From: an uncultured Chloroflexales bacterium | Lineage (GTDB): Bacteria > Chloroflexota > Chloroflexia > Chloroflexales > Chloroflexaceae | Direction: 5' to 3' | DNA length: 64,000 bases | Assembly: GCA_937902315.1 (NCBI GenBank) | Contig: CALGUG010000012.1 | Coordinates: 186,001 to 250,000 of the forward strand | Shown: positions 46,662-55,242 of the stretch, piece by piece | How the letters are laid out: each line of letters starts with the position of its first letter | Numbering within the stretch: the first letter of the stretch is position 1 | The notes under the pieces: generated by a model | Database searches by the model: none | What the model was told of the DNA's origin: nothing | Seen by the model: only the letters and a program-made list of their open reading frames with translations | Program-made: the position numbers and the translations under genes

Positions 46662-46698
46662 AAGAGACGCGATCCTCCAAGACGGGGATCGCGTCTCT
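46662..46698 (-). terminator. Terminator-like hairpin of the zinc-ribbon gene
   Basis: AAGAGACGCGATCC (46662-46675) pairs with GGATCGCGTCTCTT (46685-46698), 20 bp past the stop codon on the minus strand. Confidence 0.65.
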
Positions 46699-46718
46699 TG
46701 CACTATCGATCAGGTCGT

Positions 46719-48026
46719 TTATTTGAATTCGGAGACTATAAAGTTATCGAACTGGATCTCAACGTCGCCTGTGCCATCATCTTGATACGAGGTGGTCAAC
46801 ACGCCCACATAGCCGCGCTCAAAGGTAGAATCGTCGACCATGCCCAAGAAGACGTCGTTCACGAAGAAGTAGGCCAAGCTGCCGCGACGAATCACCTTAA
46901 CGCGGTTCCAGTCGTTCGGGCGCACAATTCCAGTCGGATCGCCCTCTAGCAGACGAGTCGCGCCGTCGACCTCGATCAGATTCAGCTGGAAGTAATCGGT
47001 ATAGAGGTCGAAGTCCCAGCGCCCAACGTTATCGTTCTGGCCATAGACAATGCCACAACCGCCCTCTCGATCGTCAACCACCAAGCAGTCCACTTGCGCG
47101 ATAAAATCGGTCAAAGGACGAACTTGATAGAGCTCAAACGAACGACCGCTGGACTCGCGGATAACGCGGAAGACGCCGTTTTCGATGATATTGGTCTCGT
47201 TGTCGTTAAAACGCCCAATGAACCAGTTGTTGCGGTTATCGACGAATTCATCGCGGAAGACAACCGAGGCTCCAGCCTCCAGCTCATTGATATCGGGCAC
47301 AAACAGATCTTCGGTCGGTTCCGTAATCGGTTCCATAGGTTCAGCCGCCATAGTCGCTTCGAGTTCGGCGATAGCGGTCTCAACCAGTGCGATATCATCT
47401 TCCTCTACGACATCATCTTCCTCGCTCACCGGAGTCGGCGTGGTGCGCTCACGGGTCGGGCGCGGCGTCGAGGTCGGGCGCACGGTCGCGACAGCCGCCG
47501 GTTGATCAAGACCCGAGTTGATCTCGGAGAAGACCTCTGATACCTGGTTGCCCAACATGGTTAAAAAGCCGAGCACCACAATCGGAATGATCACACAGAG
47601 CGCGAGCACACCGCCGATACCCAGAATCCAGGGCAGCAGATTGCGCTTCTTCGGCTCCTCCCCTCCGGGGTACATATTGCCACCATAGGGATTTTGAGGA
47701 GGCGGGAAGCCACCTTGACCGCCCGACGGCGGAACGTAGCCCTGCGGCGGCGTTTGCGGTTGACCAGAGGTAGCGCTATAGCCCTGTGGCGGCGTCTGTG
47801 GTTGGCCGGGCATAGCGTTATACCCTTGTGGAGGGGTCGATGGGCTTGGCGGAATGACAACGGTTGGAGGGACAACGTTGCCACCCTGCTGCGGCGTCTG
47901 GCTTGGGTTAAAGAGTTCGGTAGGCGCTGCTGTGGACGGATCAGGCTGACGGGTGCCACAGTTCGGGCAAAAACGAACGCCCGCAGCTAAGGGCTCGCCG
48001 CATTGAACACAAGGTGTGGTAGACAT
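46719..48026 (-). CDS. Zinc-ribbon, membrane-anchored protein with an outer beta-sandwich domain
   Basis: A 435-residue protein. The N-terminal zinc ribbon (CVQCGEPLAAGVRFCPNCG) is followed by a Pro/Gln/Gly-rich linker with GYxxxxGQPQTPPQ repeats (about 40-120). A membrane span comes next (about 135-160, LLPWILGIGGVLALCVII), then a Thr/Glu-rich stalk. The C-terminal roughly 190-residue domain (FRDEFVDNRNNWFIG ... VEIQFDNFIVS) looks like the DUF1080/laminin-G-like jelly roll that binds or cleaves sugars. It starts 16 bp after the larA-like gene, with GAGG before the ATG, so it is in that operon. Function unknown; a cytosolic zinc ribbon joined to an outer sugar-binding-like domain is the notable feature. 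Confidence 0.8.
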   Translation of the reverse strand: MSTTPCVQCGEPLAAGVRFCPNCGTRQPDPSTAAPTELFNPSQTPQQGGNVVPPTVVIPPSPSTPPQGYNAMPGQPQTPPQGYSATSGQPQTPPQGYVPPSGGQGGFPPPQNPYGGNMYPGGEEPKKRNLLPWILGIGGVLALCVIIPIVVLGFLTMLGNQVSEVFSEINSGLDQPAAVATVRPTSTPRPTRERTTPTPVSEEDDVVEEDDIALVETAIAELEATMAAEPMEPITEPTEDLFVPDINELEAGASVVFRDEFVDNRNNWFIGRFNDNETNIIENGVFRVIRESSGRSFELYQVRPLTDFIAQVDCLVVDDREGGCGIVYGQNDNVGRWDFDLYTDYFQLNLIEVDGATRLLEGDPTGIVRPNDWNRVKVIRRGSLAYFFVNDVFLGMVDDSTFERGYVGVLTTSYQDDGTGDVEIQFDNFIVSEFK

Positions 48027-48042
48027 AGAACCTCGATTCAGC

Positions 48043-49296
48043 TTAGACAAGATAAGGAACAGTCATCGGACCGCGTGGCAATACAGCGATGCGATTGCCA
48101 TAGCGCTCGCGTAACTGTTCGATTGCAACCGAAACATCATCAACAGGCGTCAACATGGCAGCGCGGGTTAGATCAGGCGCGAGACTCGAGTAGAGATAGA
48201 CGTGCGCTTTACGCTGAACGATCGCCTGACTCTGAACCTGCCATTGATCGAACATTTGAAAATGAGGCGACTCGATCAAGTCGAGCAACTCTTGCGGCGA
48301 AGCACGCATGCGAAGGAGCTCTTTATAATTACCATGATCGGGCAAGCCATCGACGCACTCAGCAACAGCGAGAATAGCCCCACCGTCGCGTACAATCCGT
48401 GCCGCCGCGCTCATGCCCTTAACCGTTTGATACAGATTTTGATCGAGCGGGTAACCGCTATTCGTTGTAACCACCAGATCGAACGGGCCTTCGACCGAAC
48501 GAGTAGCTGTTCTAGCCACAAAACGACAGCCTACTTCGTGCGATTGAATTAAATCACCAACAAAGAAGCCTGTGATCCGACGCTGCCCATCGAGCGTGAC
48601 ATTGATATTGAAGTGGGGCGGGCACATCGCCACGCCTTCGCGGATCTCGCCCTGCACAGGGTTACCCTCGATCTGCCCCCAGGTGCTCAAGGGGTGACCG
48701 ATCATCTGGGCATTGTGAAGATGCATAATCGTATCAATGCCAGCCACACCGGGCACGACGGCCTTAGGCCCACCGCTAAACCCAGCAAAAAAGTGCGGCT
48801 CGATAAAGCCGGTCGTTATACGTACCGTGGCCTCGCAGTAGTCACGGTTCAACCATATCTCGCCTCCATAAGAAGTACGTCCCAGATGCAATAAAGTTTC
48901 CTTATCGAAGGCGTTGTTATTAACGACTCGCACGCTATCGACCACATCGTCGCCCAACATCACACGCAGTTCGGCCTCGGTATTGGCGCGATGCGAACCG
49001 GTGCCGTTAATGATCACAAAACGATCGCGCGGCAAAAAGCTCAATTCTTCCAAGATCCAAGGCACTAAGCGTTCGCTCGGAGAGGGACGCGTGATATCGG
49101 CGATTACGATCGCGACTCGATCGTTGGGGCCGACCAGATCGCGCAGGGGTGGCGAGGCGATCGGATTGCGAACAGCTTCGATAAAGGCGGCATGTTCATC
49201 TGGCAGGGGAGTTGCCTCAAGCGGCGTAATCACAACAGCATCGTCGGGAACCCGCGCCCATAAACCAGTCTTCCCATAATCTAAACGTACTTCCAT
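48043..49296 (-). CDS. larA: LarA-family nickel-pincer racemase
   Basis: A 417-residue protein of the lactate racemase family. The residues that hold the nickel-pincer cofactor are present with correct spacing: His in EPHFFAGFSGGPKAVVPG, Lys 10 residues later and His 16 residues beyond that (IMHLHN), matching His174/Lys184/His200 of characterised LarA. A catalytic-type His is in GTGSHR. It therefore likely racemises lactate or another 2-hydroxy acid. The cofactor genes larB, larC and larE are not in the window. Relatives with other substrates exist, so lactate is not certain. The downstream zinc-ribbon gene is 16 bp away. Confidence 0.87.
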   Translation of the reverse strand: MEVRLDYGKTGLWARVPDDAVVITPLEATPLPDEHAAFIEAVRNPIASPPLRDLVGPNDRVAIVIADITRPSPSERLVPWILEELSFLPRDRFVIINGTGSHRANTEAELRVMLGDDVVDSVRVVNNNAFDKETLLHLGRTSYGGEIWLNRDYCEATVRITTGFIEPHFFAGFSGGPKAVVPGVAGIDTIMHLHNAQMIGHPLSTWGQIEGNPVQGEIREGVAMCPPHFNINVTLDGQRRITGFFVGDLIQSHEVGCRFVARTATRSVEGPFDLVVTTNSGYPLDQNLYQTVKGMSAAARIVRDGGAILAVAECVDGLPDHGNYKELLRMRASPQELLDLIESPHFQMFDQWQVQSQAIVQRKAHVYLYSSLAPDLTRAAMLTPVDDVSVAIEQLRERYGNRIAVLPRGPMTVPYLV

Positions 49297-49383
49297 AGTA
49301 GGCAGCTCCCATGGATCACAAACAGCACAATCATAGCATTACAAAGGCGCATCAACACCAGTCATGGGGTGGAATACATTCCA

Positions 49384-51744
49384 TCATAAGTCGTAACGCC
49401 AGCGCAAATAGTGCTGTCCTACATTGCCCATCTCAACGCGCCAAGCGGGATCGTTCTGTGGCGAATAGGTCAGGACTCTTCGTTGAAAGGCCTGAATCAA
49501 AATATCGCGCTCTTGGCCGCCGACTCGCACCTTCGCCCAATAAGGCTCGCTGATCGGCAGACCAACCGCAAACATCCAATCGACGATCTGAGCTTGTTGA
49601 TAGCGACCGTGTTCGTATACGATACCCTGTTGTGCGAAATAGTCAAGGAAAACTTGCGGGATATTGTGCCCTAAAGTCTGATCGTAGCCGCCATAGACCA
49701 GACCATAGCGCGCGAAATAAGGATTATCGCTTACCCTGCCTTCGCGATCGATCTGCTCGCTAATCGTTTGGCCGCTACGCTGAGGCGCGTGGGTAGGATT
49801 GACTGGATAGGAGACCGAGCGAAACGAACTGTAACGCGGCGCATCTGGGTTGAATTCGGCTGGGTCGCCCGCAATAGGCTCATCGGATGGTTGGGCAGGC
49901 ACAAAGCTCGCATCACCCACTTGAATGCGTCCCTCGATCATCTCAAGCACCAAGAGGCCATTGGTGACCGACTGAGCAGTCAGAGGCGCATCGGGATCGT
50001 TGATCTCCATGCGGCTCTTATCGTAATACTGAACTAAACGCATACCATTGCGGCCTTCTGCATAGGGCTCAAGCCAACCGCCCGTGATCGGCTGCGGCCC
50101 CCATATCCACGAGCGAGGCTGCAGGCCACGCACTTGCGTCATCAGCGGTTGATCGCTGCGCTTCCAAACCTCGCCAAAGGCCCGGCAATCGTAGATCGAG
50201 CGATCGGCCCGCAAAGCGCTGCCCAAGCTCGAGGCCTCGGGCAAGCCTTCGCTACGCACTGTGTAGCTGCGGCCCGCTTCGAGCTGCAGACGCTGCTCGC
50301 TGACTGCCGGGCCATCATCGATCTGAATGCGCAAAAAATTGCCCATAGGGCGCAACAAAGCCTCAACAGCCTTGTCGCTCTGAATCCGGTAGGTATCGCT
50401 GCTATCGAGGTTGAGCTGGATCAAAGCGCCTTGATAGAAGAAGTTCTCAACCCTATCGCCCGCCAGCGCGACGAAGGGACGCGGCTGGATCTCGAGGTAG
50501 CTCGGGCGCATGGTGATGCCGTAGTGGCCGCCATAGACCGCCATAAACCAGGCCGCGCTATCCCAAGTGCGCCCGCCATCGCCGGTATTGCCTTCCCCAT
50601 AACAAGCGTTGGGGCCTGCGGCGAACTCCAAAACGGGCGGATCGGTCGAGCGCGCCATAGCGCTATAGGCCTCCATCACGCGCTGAGCGTCTTGCGGATA
50701 GCCGATCTGAGCATAGGCGGGAGCGGCCAAACCGACGATCCAAGGGGCGCTGCCATCGAGCATCCAGATCGGCACAGGCGGATCAACCTCGCGGCGCAGA
50801 TCGCTCTCGTAGCCGCCCAAAGCCAAGCGCATCGGGGTGGGGCCGTCGATCAGATCGGGCAGACGCTCGTGCAGCTCGCTCACCAGACGGCGATAGCGCC
50901 CACCATCATCAGGTCCGATCAAGCCGCTCCGCAGGGCATAAAAGACCCCGAATGTTTCGAGCTGACGCACTTGGCGGCCATCTTCGCGATACCACGCGAT
51001 CGGCCAAGCCTGATCGTTGCGCCAATAGCCGCCCTCTTCGACCGAACGGTGGAAGGCGGCCCGCAGCTTGGCGGCCCGATCGAGCCAGATCAAACCGTCG
51101 TTGCCGCTGGCAGCCTCAAGCTCGGCTAGCTCCAAGAAAGCGCCATAGAAGCGAGCGATGGCGTAGGTATGCTGTACACTGTTGTAGAGCGAATCGTAGT
51201 AGCCATAGGGAAAATTAGCCGGATCGATACTGCCGTCTCCATCTGTATCGAGGCGATGGATCCAAGCCGCCACGCGCAGGACACTTTCGCGCTGTTGGCG
51301 GTAGAAGTCGAAATCGCCGCTTTTGGCCACATAAACATAGATAGCGTGGATGATATTGGGCATGCTATCCCAACTCTGGCGATTCTCAACCAGATTGGGG
51401 TAAATCGTTTCTGGAACAACACCGTATTCGTCGACATAGCTCAAGAAGAGCGCGATATTCTCGCGAAAGACCGCCATATCGCTGAGGGCGTAACTATAAC
51501 CACTGATCGCATAGTCGAGGTCGCGCGACCAGACGCTCGAGCTATAGTTCCGTTGGCTAGCTCGCAAACCGCGCGTGCCACGTACATTGATGATGTTGGC
51601 ATAATAGCCATTTTGCAAAAGCAAGGCCTCTAGCTCTGGGTCGTAACTAGCGCGAGTCGTCACTGCTGCTGGCGCTTGGGCGGTCAAAAAGCAAAAAATC
51701 GCGACGAGCAGCAGCATGCGAATCGATTGTGGTCGTGTCATCAT
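49384..51744 (-). CDS. Secreted six-hairpin glycosidase-like protein
   Basis: A 786-residue exported protein with a signal peptide (1 to about 27). Residues about 30-480 form an (alpha/alpha)6-type domain with WSRDLDYAISGY, WDSMPNIIHAIYVYV, DTDGDGS, NSVQHTYAIARFY, LETFGVF and PMRLALGGY. This resembles glucoamylase/debranching-type folds, though I cannot name the catalytic acids. The same domain forms the C-terminal half of the kinase at 57868. A beta region follows, then a roughly 110-residue C-terminal module (VFLDYFAQQGIVYEHG ... VEMGNVGQHYLRWRYD) seen in exported Chloroflexota proteins. Two adjacent ATGs (51744, 51741) are both possible after GGGAGAG. Confidence 0.82.
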   Translation of the reverse strand: MMTRPQSIRMLLLVAIFCFLTAQAPAAVTTRASYDPELEALLLQNGYYANIINVRGTRGLRASQRNYSSSVWSRDLDYAISGYSYALSDMAVFRENIALFLSYVDEYGVVPETIYPNLVENRQSWDSMPNIIHAIYVYVAKSGDFDFYRQQRESVLRVAAWIHRLDTDGDGSIDPANFPYGYYDSLYNSVQHTYAIARFYGAFLELAELEAASGNDGLIWLDRAAKLRAAFHRSVEEGGYWRNDQAWPIAWYREDGRQVRQLETFGVFYALRSGLIGPDDGGRYRRLVSELHERLPDLIDGPTPMRLALGGYESDLRREVDPPVPIWMLDGSAPWIVGLAAPAYAQIGYPQDAQRVMEAYSAMARSTDPPVLEFAAGPNACYGEGNTGDGGRTWDSAAWFMAVYGGHYGITMRPSYLEIQPRPFVALAGDRVENFFYQGALIQLNLDSSDTYRIQSDKAVEALLRPMGNFLRIQIDDGPAVSEQRLQLEAGRSYTVRSEGLPEASSLGSALRADRSIYDCRAFGEVWKRSDQPLMTQVRGLQPRSWIWGPQPITGGWLEPYAEGRNGMRLVQYYDKSRMEINDPDAPLTAQSVTNGLLVLEMIEGRIQVGDASFVPAQPSDEPIAGDPAEFNPDAPRYSSFRSVSYPVNPTHAPQRSGQTISEQIDREGRVSDNPYFARYGLVYGGYDQTLGHNIPQVFLDYFAQQGIVYEHGRYQQAQIVDWMFAVGLPISEPYWAKVRVGGQERDILIQAFQRRVLTYSPQNDPAWRVEMGNVGQHYLRWRYDL

Positions 51745-51796
51745 AGCTCTCCCGCCGTGCCGCTCTCAGCGCAGAGGAAAGCTGAAGCGACACCAA

Positions 51797-52564
51797 CTAT
51801 GGCACAAAGGCAAATACGCGAGCTGGGCTCGCTTGGCTAGCCTGAATACGCAAAGGAGCGATCAACAAGGTCACTCCGGTCACCGGCACCTGTTCAACGC
51901 TAGTCAGATCCTCCAAAATGATCCACTCTTGATCGGCGGGGTAAGACGAGTCATCGCCGATCAAACGAGGTGTATCGATCCCGATACCCGCCACACGCCG
52001 CTCGCGCAACAGAGCGATCGCTGAGGCATCGAGGCCCGGCACCTGAACCCGGCCCAAGGCGTCGAGGTTCATATAGGCCCCAGGTGTGCTCCAACGGATA
52101 TCCCAACCGGTCGCGAACAGCACCACCGCCCCCGCTGGCAAGGGTTGATGAGCGGCCTCCCAGTCACGCAAGACCTCGGCGCTAATGCGAAAATCAGCCT
52201 GATCGTTGACCAGATCGCGCAGGTCGAGCATAACTGCGGGCACTAACAGCTGGTTGATCGACGCTTCCTCAACCGACGCGCTGCGTTCGTTACCGAGCAG
52301 GTTTAGGCGCGTCCCGGTGCGCATACTGATGCTCAAAACGTCGGGCACGCCATCGGGCGAAGGGCTGCGCAAGATCGGCGCTTGAGCGCCGGGTTGAACC
52401 GGCATATCTTGGCGAACAATATGGCTAAGATCGATAATCGTTGTGTAATCGATCTGCTTACTGGCCAGCGGCTCAAGCTCTGTTTTTGTTTGGCAAGAGA
52501 CAATAAGCACAATACCAAGCGCAAGCCAAAGCGAAAGATACATCCATGGTATCGAACATCTCAT
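51797..52564 (-). CDS. Cyclase-family lipoprotein with degenerate metal site
   Basis: A 255-residue lipoprotein (lipobox IVSCQ, Cys about 24). The rest matches the cyclase/kynurenine-formamidase fold: IIDLSHIVRQDMPV, VMLDLRDLV, VLFATGWDIRW, VAGIGIDTPRL. The usual zinc signature H-x-GTH-x-D-x-P-x-H is replaced by MRTGTRLNLLGNERSAS, without its histidines or aspartate, so hydrolysis is doubtful. The ATG at 52564 (MRCSIPW) is chosen over 52603 because GAGGA precedes it and the signal peptide starts there. It lies just downstream of no other gene on its strand, and 52 bp upstream of the six-hairpin gene. Confidence 0.8.
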   Translation of the reverse strand: MRCSIPWMYLSLWLALGIVLIVSCQTKTELEPLASKQIDYTTIIDLSHIVRQDMPVQPGAQAPILRSPSPDGVPDVLSISMRTGTRLNLLGNERSASVEEASINQLLVPAVMLDLRDLVNDQADFRISAEVLRDWEAAHQPLPAGAVVLFATGWDIRWSTPGAYMNLDALGRVQVPGLDASAIALLRERRVAGIGIDTPRLIGDDSSYPADQEWIILEDLTSVEQVPVTGVTLLIAPLRIQASQASPARVFAFVP

Positions 52565-52688
52565 ACAATCCTCGGTATGCTGAATGTTGGTTGTAGCAAT
52601 CAAACAGCTAGCAGCATACCATAGGTTCGACCGCGCGACACTTTCAGAGACTGGACAAGGATGAATACTCGCTTAGAAAATCAATTGT

Positions 52689-53393
52689 ATGCCACCACGT
52701 CAACATGTCTTTTTACTCCACGGGCTTGGGCGCAGCCCTAGATCGCTCCGTCCGATCGAACAGCTGCTCAAAGGCGCAGGCTTTAGCGTCAGCAATTGGG
52801 GCTATCGCAGTCTGCGCCAGCCGCTTGAAGAGGTCGCTCGCAACTTGCGAGCCGCTTATCTGGCCCAAAGCCAACAGGTCGAGCAGATTCACGTTGTAAC
52901 CCATAGCCTCGGTGCGATCGTGCTGCGTTGTGCGCTCAAACAAGCCGAGCTGCCCAAGCTCGGCCGCATCGTGATGCTCGCGCCGCCCAACCAAGGCTCG
53001 CACTTGGCCCGAGTCCTCTCGCGCAATCGCCTGATCGGCCAGCTGCTTGGGCCTGCCGCGCCCGTGCTAAGCGACCCAAGTAAGCTGCAAGCGCTCTGTT
53101 GCGAGCCAAGCGCGCCCACCTGCATCATCGCGGGCACGCACGCCCACGACCTGCGCAACCCTATTTCGCTGATCGGGCGCTTTCTGCTTCCCGCAGAGCA
53201 CGATGGCACCCTCGCTGTCGCAGAGACCAAGCTACCCACAATGGCGCGCTTCCAAACGGTCAAAGCCTGCCACACTTGGATTATGCATCACCCAGAGGTG
53301 CAACAGGAGCTTCTGGCCTTTCTAAGGCCGCCAGAGCCACCAGCGCCATCACCAGAGCTGGCACATAGAAATAAGGCCAGACCACCGGATTAA
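52689..53393 (+). CDS. Alpha/beta hydrolase, lipase-like
   Basis: A 234-residue hydrolase. Oxyanion region FLLHGLGRSPRSL, nucleophile elbow VTHSLGAIV (Ser about 72), MLAPPNQGSHLA, acid EHDGTLAV and catalytic His in VKACHTWIMHHP. No signal peptide, so cytoplasmic. It resembles small triacylglycerol-lipase or PGAP1-like hydrolases; substrate unknown. Its last 113 bp overlap the convergent glycosyltransferase gene, an unusually long overlap for two real genes; the extra C-terminal Pro-rich tail (PPEPPAPSPELAH) lies in the overlap, so one of the ends may be mis-set by a lost stop codon. Confidence 0.82.
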   Translation: MPPRQHVFLLHGLGRSPRSLRPIEQLLKGAGFSVSNWGYRSLRQPLEEVARNLRAAYLAQSQQVEQIHVVTHSLGAIVLRCALKQAELPKLGRIVMLAPPNQGSHLARVLSRNRLIGQLLGPAAPVLSDPSKLQALCCEPSAPTCIIAGTHAHDLRNPISLIGRFLLPAEHDGTLAVAETKLPTMARFQTVKACHTWIMHHPEVQQELLAFLRPPEPPAPSPELAHRNKARPPD

Positions 53394-54672
53394 AGACCGT
53401 AAACAGAATGTAGGCGGCCACGATCGTCGGTGCCAGCAGGCGACCCAGAGCGCCGTGACATACAAACCACACCAGCAGCGCCAGCATCAGCAGCATTTGA
53501 ATCGGCTTGAGCAGATACTCGAGTCCGCGCCGCCAAAAGATCCCGCTCAGGCCGGGCATGCGAGCCCAAGTATGGTCCATATCCCAGCGCAGGCGCGGGT
53601 AGAGCGAGTTGTCGTTAAACCAGCGCCAAACGCCAAACAGAAAAGATTCCGGAGACCAAAGCAGAAAAGGCGCGACCAGCAGCCCGAACAAGCCGCCGAA
53701 CAGCAGCAGATAGCCCGCCGTGCGATACCAGCCGAAGCGCCGCAACCAAAACAGCGCTACAAAGGGCATCACGATCACGCTGAGGGGCGACGCCGCCGCC
53801 GCCAAACCCAAGGCCAGCGCCGCCTGCCAATGGCGCTCGGCCAACAGCAAAACCAGCCCGAACACCACACAGGCCCAAAAGATCGGCGCGCTGGTCGAAA
53901 GCGCCCAATTCACACTGCTCGGTTGCAGAAAAATACAGGCCCAAACCGCTAACGCCAGGTCGACATCCTTTTGCTGCGACGGCCGATCCTTGAGCGCGCG
54001 CGAGAGCCAGACCAGCGCAGCGCCGATGCTCAGTTCGGCCGCAATGTTGGTGATGCGAATGTCGAGGCCGAGCTGAAAGCTGGGCAGATAGGCCAGCCAG
54101 GTCACGGGCAGGTAGGTCAGCGGCACCTCCCAAGGCATGCGATAGATCTGATAGGGGTTGCGCCCCTCCAGCAGATTCGCCAAAGCGGCCTGCACCAAAG
54201 GCAACATATCGCCGTTTTGCGGCACAATCTCCAGATCGTCGAAAGCTAGCAGGCGGGCGCAGCTGCCGAACAGAGCGGCCCAACACGCCAGCGCCAAGTT
54301 CGAGATCGGCCGAACAAGCGCCCGCACAAACAGCACAACCCCCGACAGCGCCACAAGCAGCCACACCCACGAGAGCAGCTCGGCCAACAGCCAGATCCCG
54401 TTGTAACAGCTCGCCAGCCAGATCAGCAGGGCCGCCCCCGCCAACAGACGCCCCCAATCGAAATGGATCGCCTGCTCGTTCGCGCGATCGAACCAGACCG
54501 AACAGACCAGCCAAGCCGCCGCGCAAATCAGCAACAGCCCGCTCACCAACAGGGCATAGCGCTGACTCATCACAAAACCCAAGCCGTAGACATGCAGAGC
54601 GCCGCTTATATCCAAGGTCAACGCTAACGCGAGCGTCAAGATCAGCATCGTCTCTCGAAAAGCCAGCTTCAT
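53281..54672 (-). CDS. GT87-like polytopic glycosyltransferase
   Basis: A 463-residue membrane protein with about 11-12 spans. The segment FDDLEIVPQNGDMLPLVQAALANLL followed by GRNPYQIYRM and PLTYLPVTWLAYLP is the GT-C pattern of the GT87/DUF2029 mannosyltransferase group, with an acidic pair in the first outer loop. These use polyprenyl-phosphate sugars to glycosylate lipids or polymers at the outer face. The ATG at 54672 is preferred to a GTG at 54681. It overlaps the end of the opposite hydrolase gene. Sugar and acceptor are unknown. Confidence 0.75.
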   Translation of the reverse strand: MKLAFRETMLILTLALALTLDISGALHVYGLGFVMSQRYALLVSGLLLICAAAWLVCSVWFDRANEQAIHFDWGRLLAGAALLIWLASCYNGIWLLAELLSWVWLLVALSGVVLFVRALVRPISNLALACWAALFGSCARLLAFDDLEIVPQNGDMLPLVQAALANLLEGRNPYQIYRMPWEVPLTYLPVTWLAYLPSFQLGLDIRITNIAAELSIGAALVWLSRALKDRPSQQKDVDLALAVWACIFLQPSSVNWALSTSAPIFWACVVFGLVLLLAERHWQAALALGLAAAASPLSVIVMPFVALFWLRRFGWYRTAGYLLLFGGLFGLLVAPFLLWSPESFLFGVWRWFNDNSLYPRLRWDMDHTWARMPGLSGIFWRRGLEYLLKPIQMLLMLALLVWFVCHGALGRLLAPTIVAAYILFTVFNPVVWPYFYVPALVMALVALAALERPEAPVAPLGDA

Positions 54673-54703
54673 TCGTGCCACACCCGCTCGATCATTTCAA
54701 TAC

Positions 54704-54963
54704 GCTGGCGGAGAGGCTTCTAGCCCCCATTCGGTCCTCACCGCGTCCGCCTTCGGCTACCAACATCCCGCCCAACAAACGAGGTCCTATTTGCCTGCCA
54801 CTAAAGGCCCCCTGAACACCTGATATAAAATCCGTTTGTATAGTTGCATTTTTGGGGGCGGCCTCTTCACACTCATAGCAGCCTGCTGTAGTGAGCTACC
54901 TGTTTGTAGCCGCAGGCGGACGCGCTAGCAGTCGAATGGAAGGAAAGGCCCTCGCCGCCAAAG
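54704..54963. repeat. Short complete R1 element
   Basis: In the gap 54673-55242: left arm CTGGCGGAGAGGCTTCTAGC with CCCATTCGG and core (about 54741-54760); right arm core (about 54906-54924), CGAATGGAAGG, CTCGCCGCCAAAG. The two arms are inverted repeats of about 55 bp. A partial R2 end (ATATAAAATCCG, about 54824) lies inside. Confidence 0.75.
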
Positions 54964-55033
54964 TTTTGAACTTGCCAAGCGGATAACAAACGGCTTGTCT
55001 AACACCACTCAAGCTAGACCTCCCCTAAACCTG

Positions 55034-55156
55034 ATACGAAATCCGCTCGATTGCTTTTTACTTGGCCTTCGGCAGAGTGGAACGTGACTATTCTTGGTTC
55101 CCAGGTTTTCGTTTTCCTGCGCTGAGAGAGTACAAGCCTTTTAGCAGACTTGGTAT
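55034..55156. repeat. Complete R2 MITE-like element
   Basis: ATACGAAATCCG (55034-55045) and AGACTTGGTAT (55146-55156) are the ends, with TTCGGCAGAGTGGAACGT at about 55069. Confidence 0.75.
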
Positions 55157-55167
55157 GAGCAAAGTTG

Positions 55168-55218
55168 AAAAAGGGCCACGTTCATCAATGCCTGAGGAGC
55201 GAGAGACGAACGTGGCCC
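55168..55218 (-). terminator. Terminator of the clan-A glycosidase gene
   Basis: GGGCCACGTTC (55173-55183) pairs with GAACGTGGCCC (55208-55218). On the minus strand it is followed by TTTTT, 25 bp past the stop codon. Confidence 0.85.
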
Positions 55219-55242
55219 GGTCTACAAACCTAGCAGATCGGC

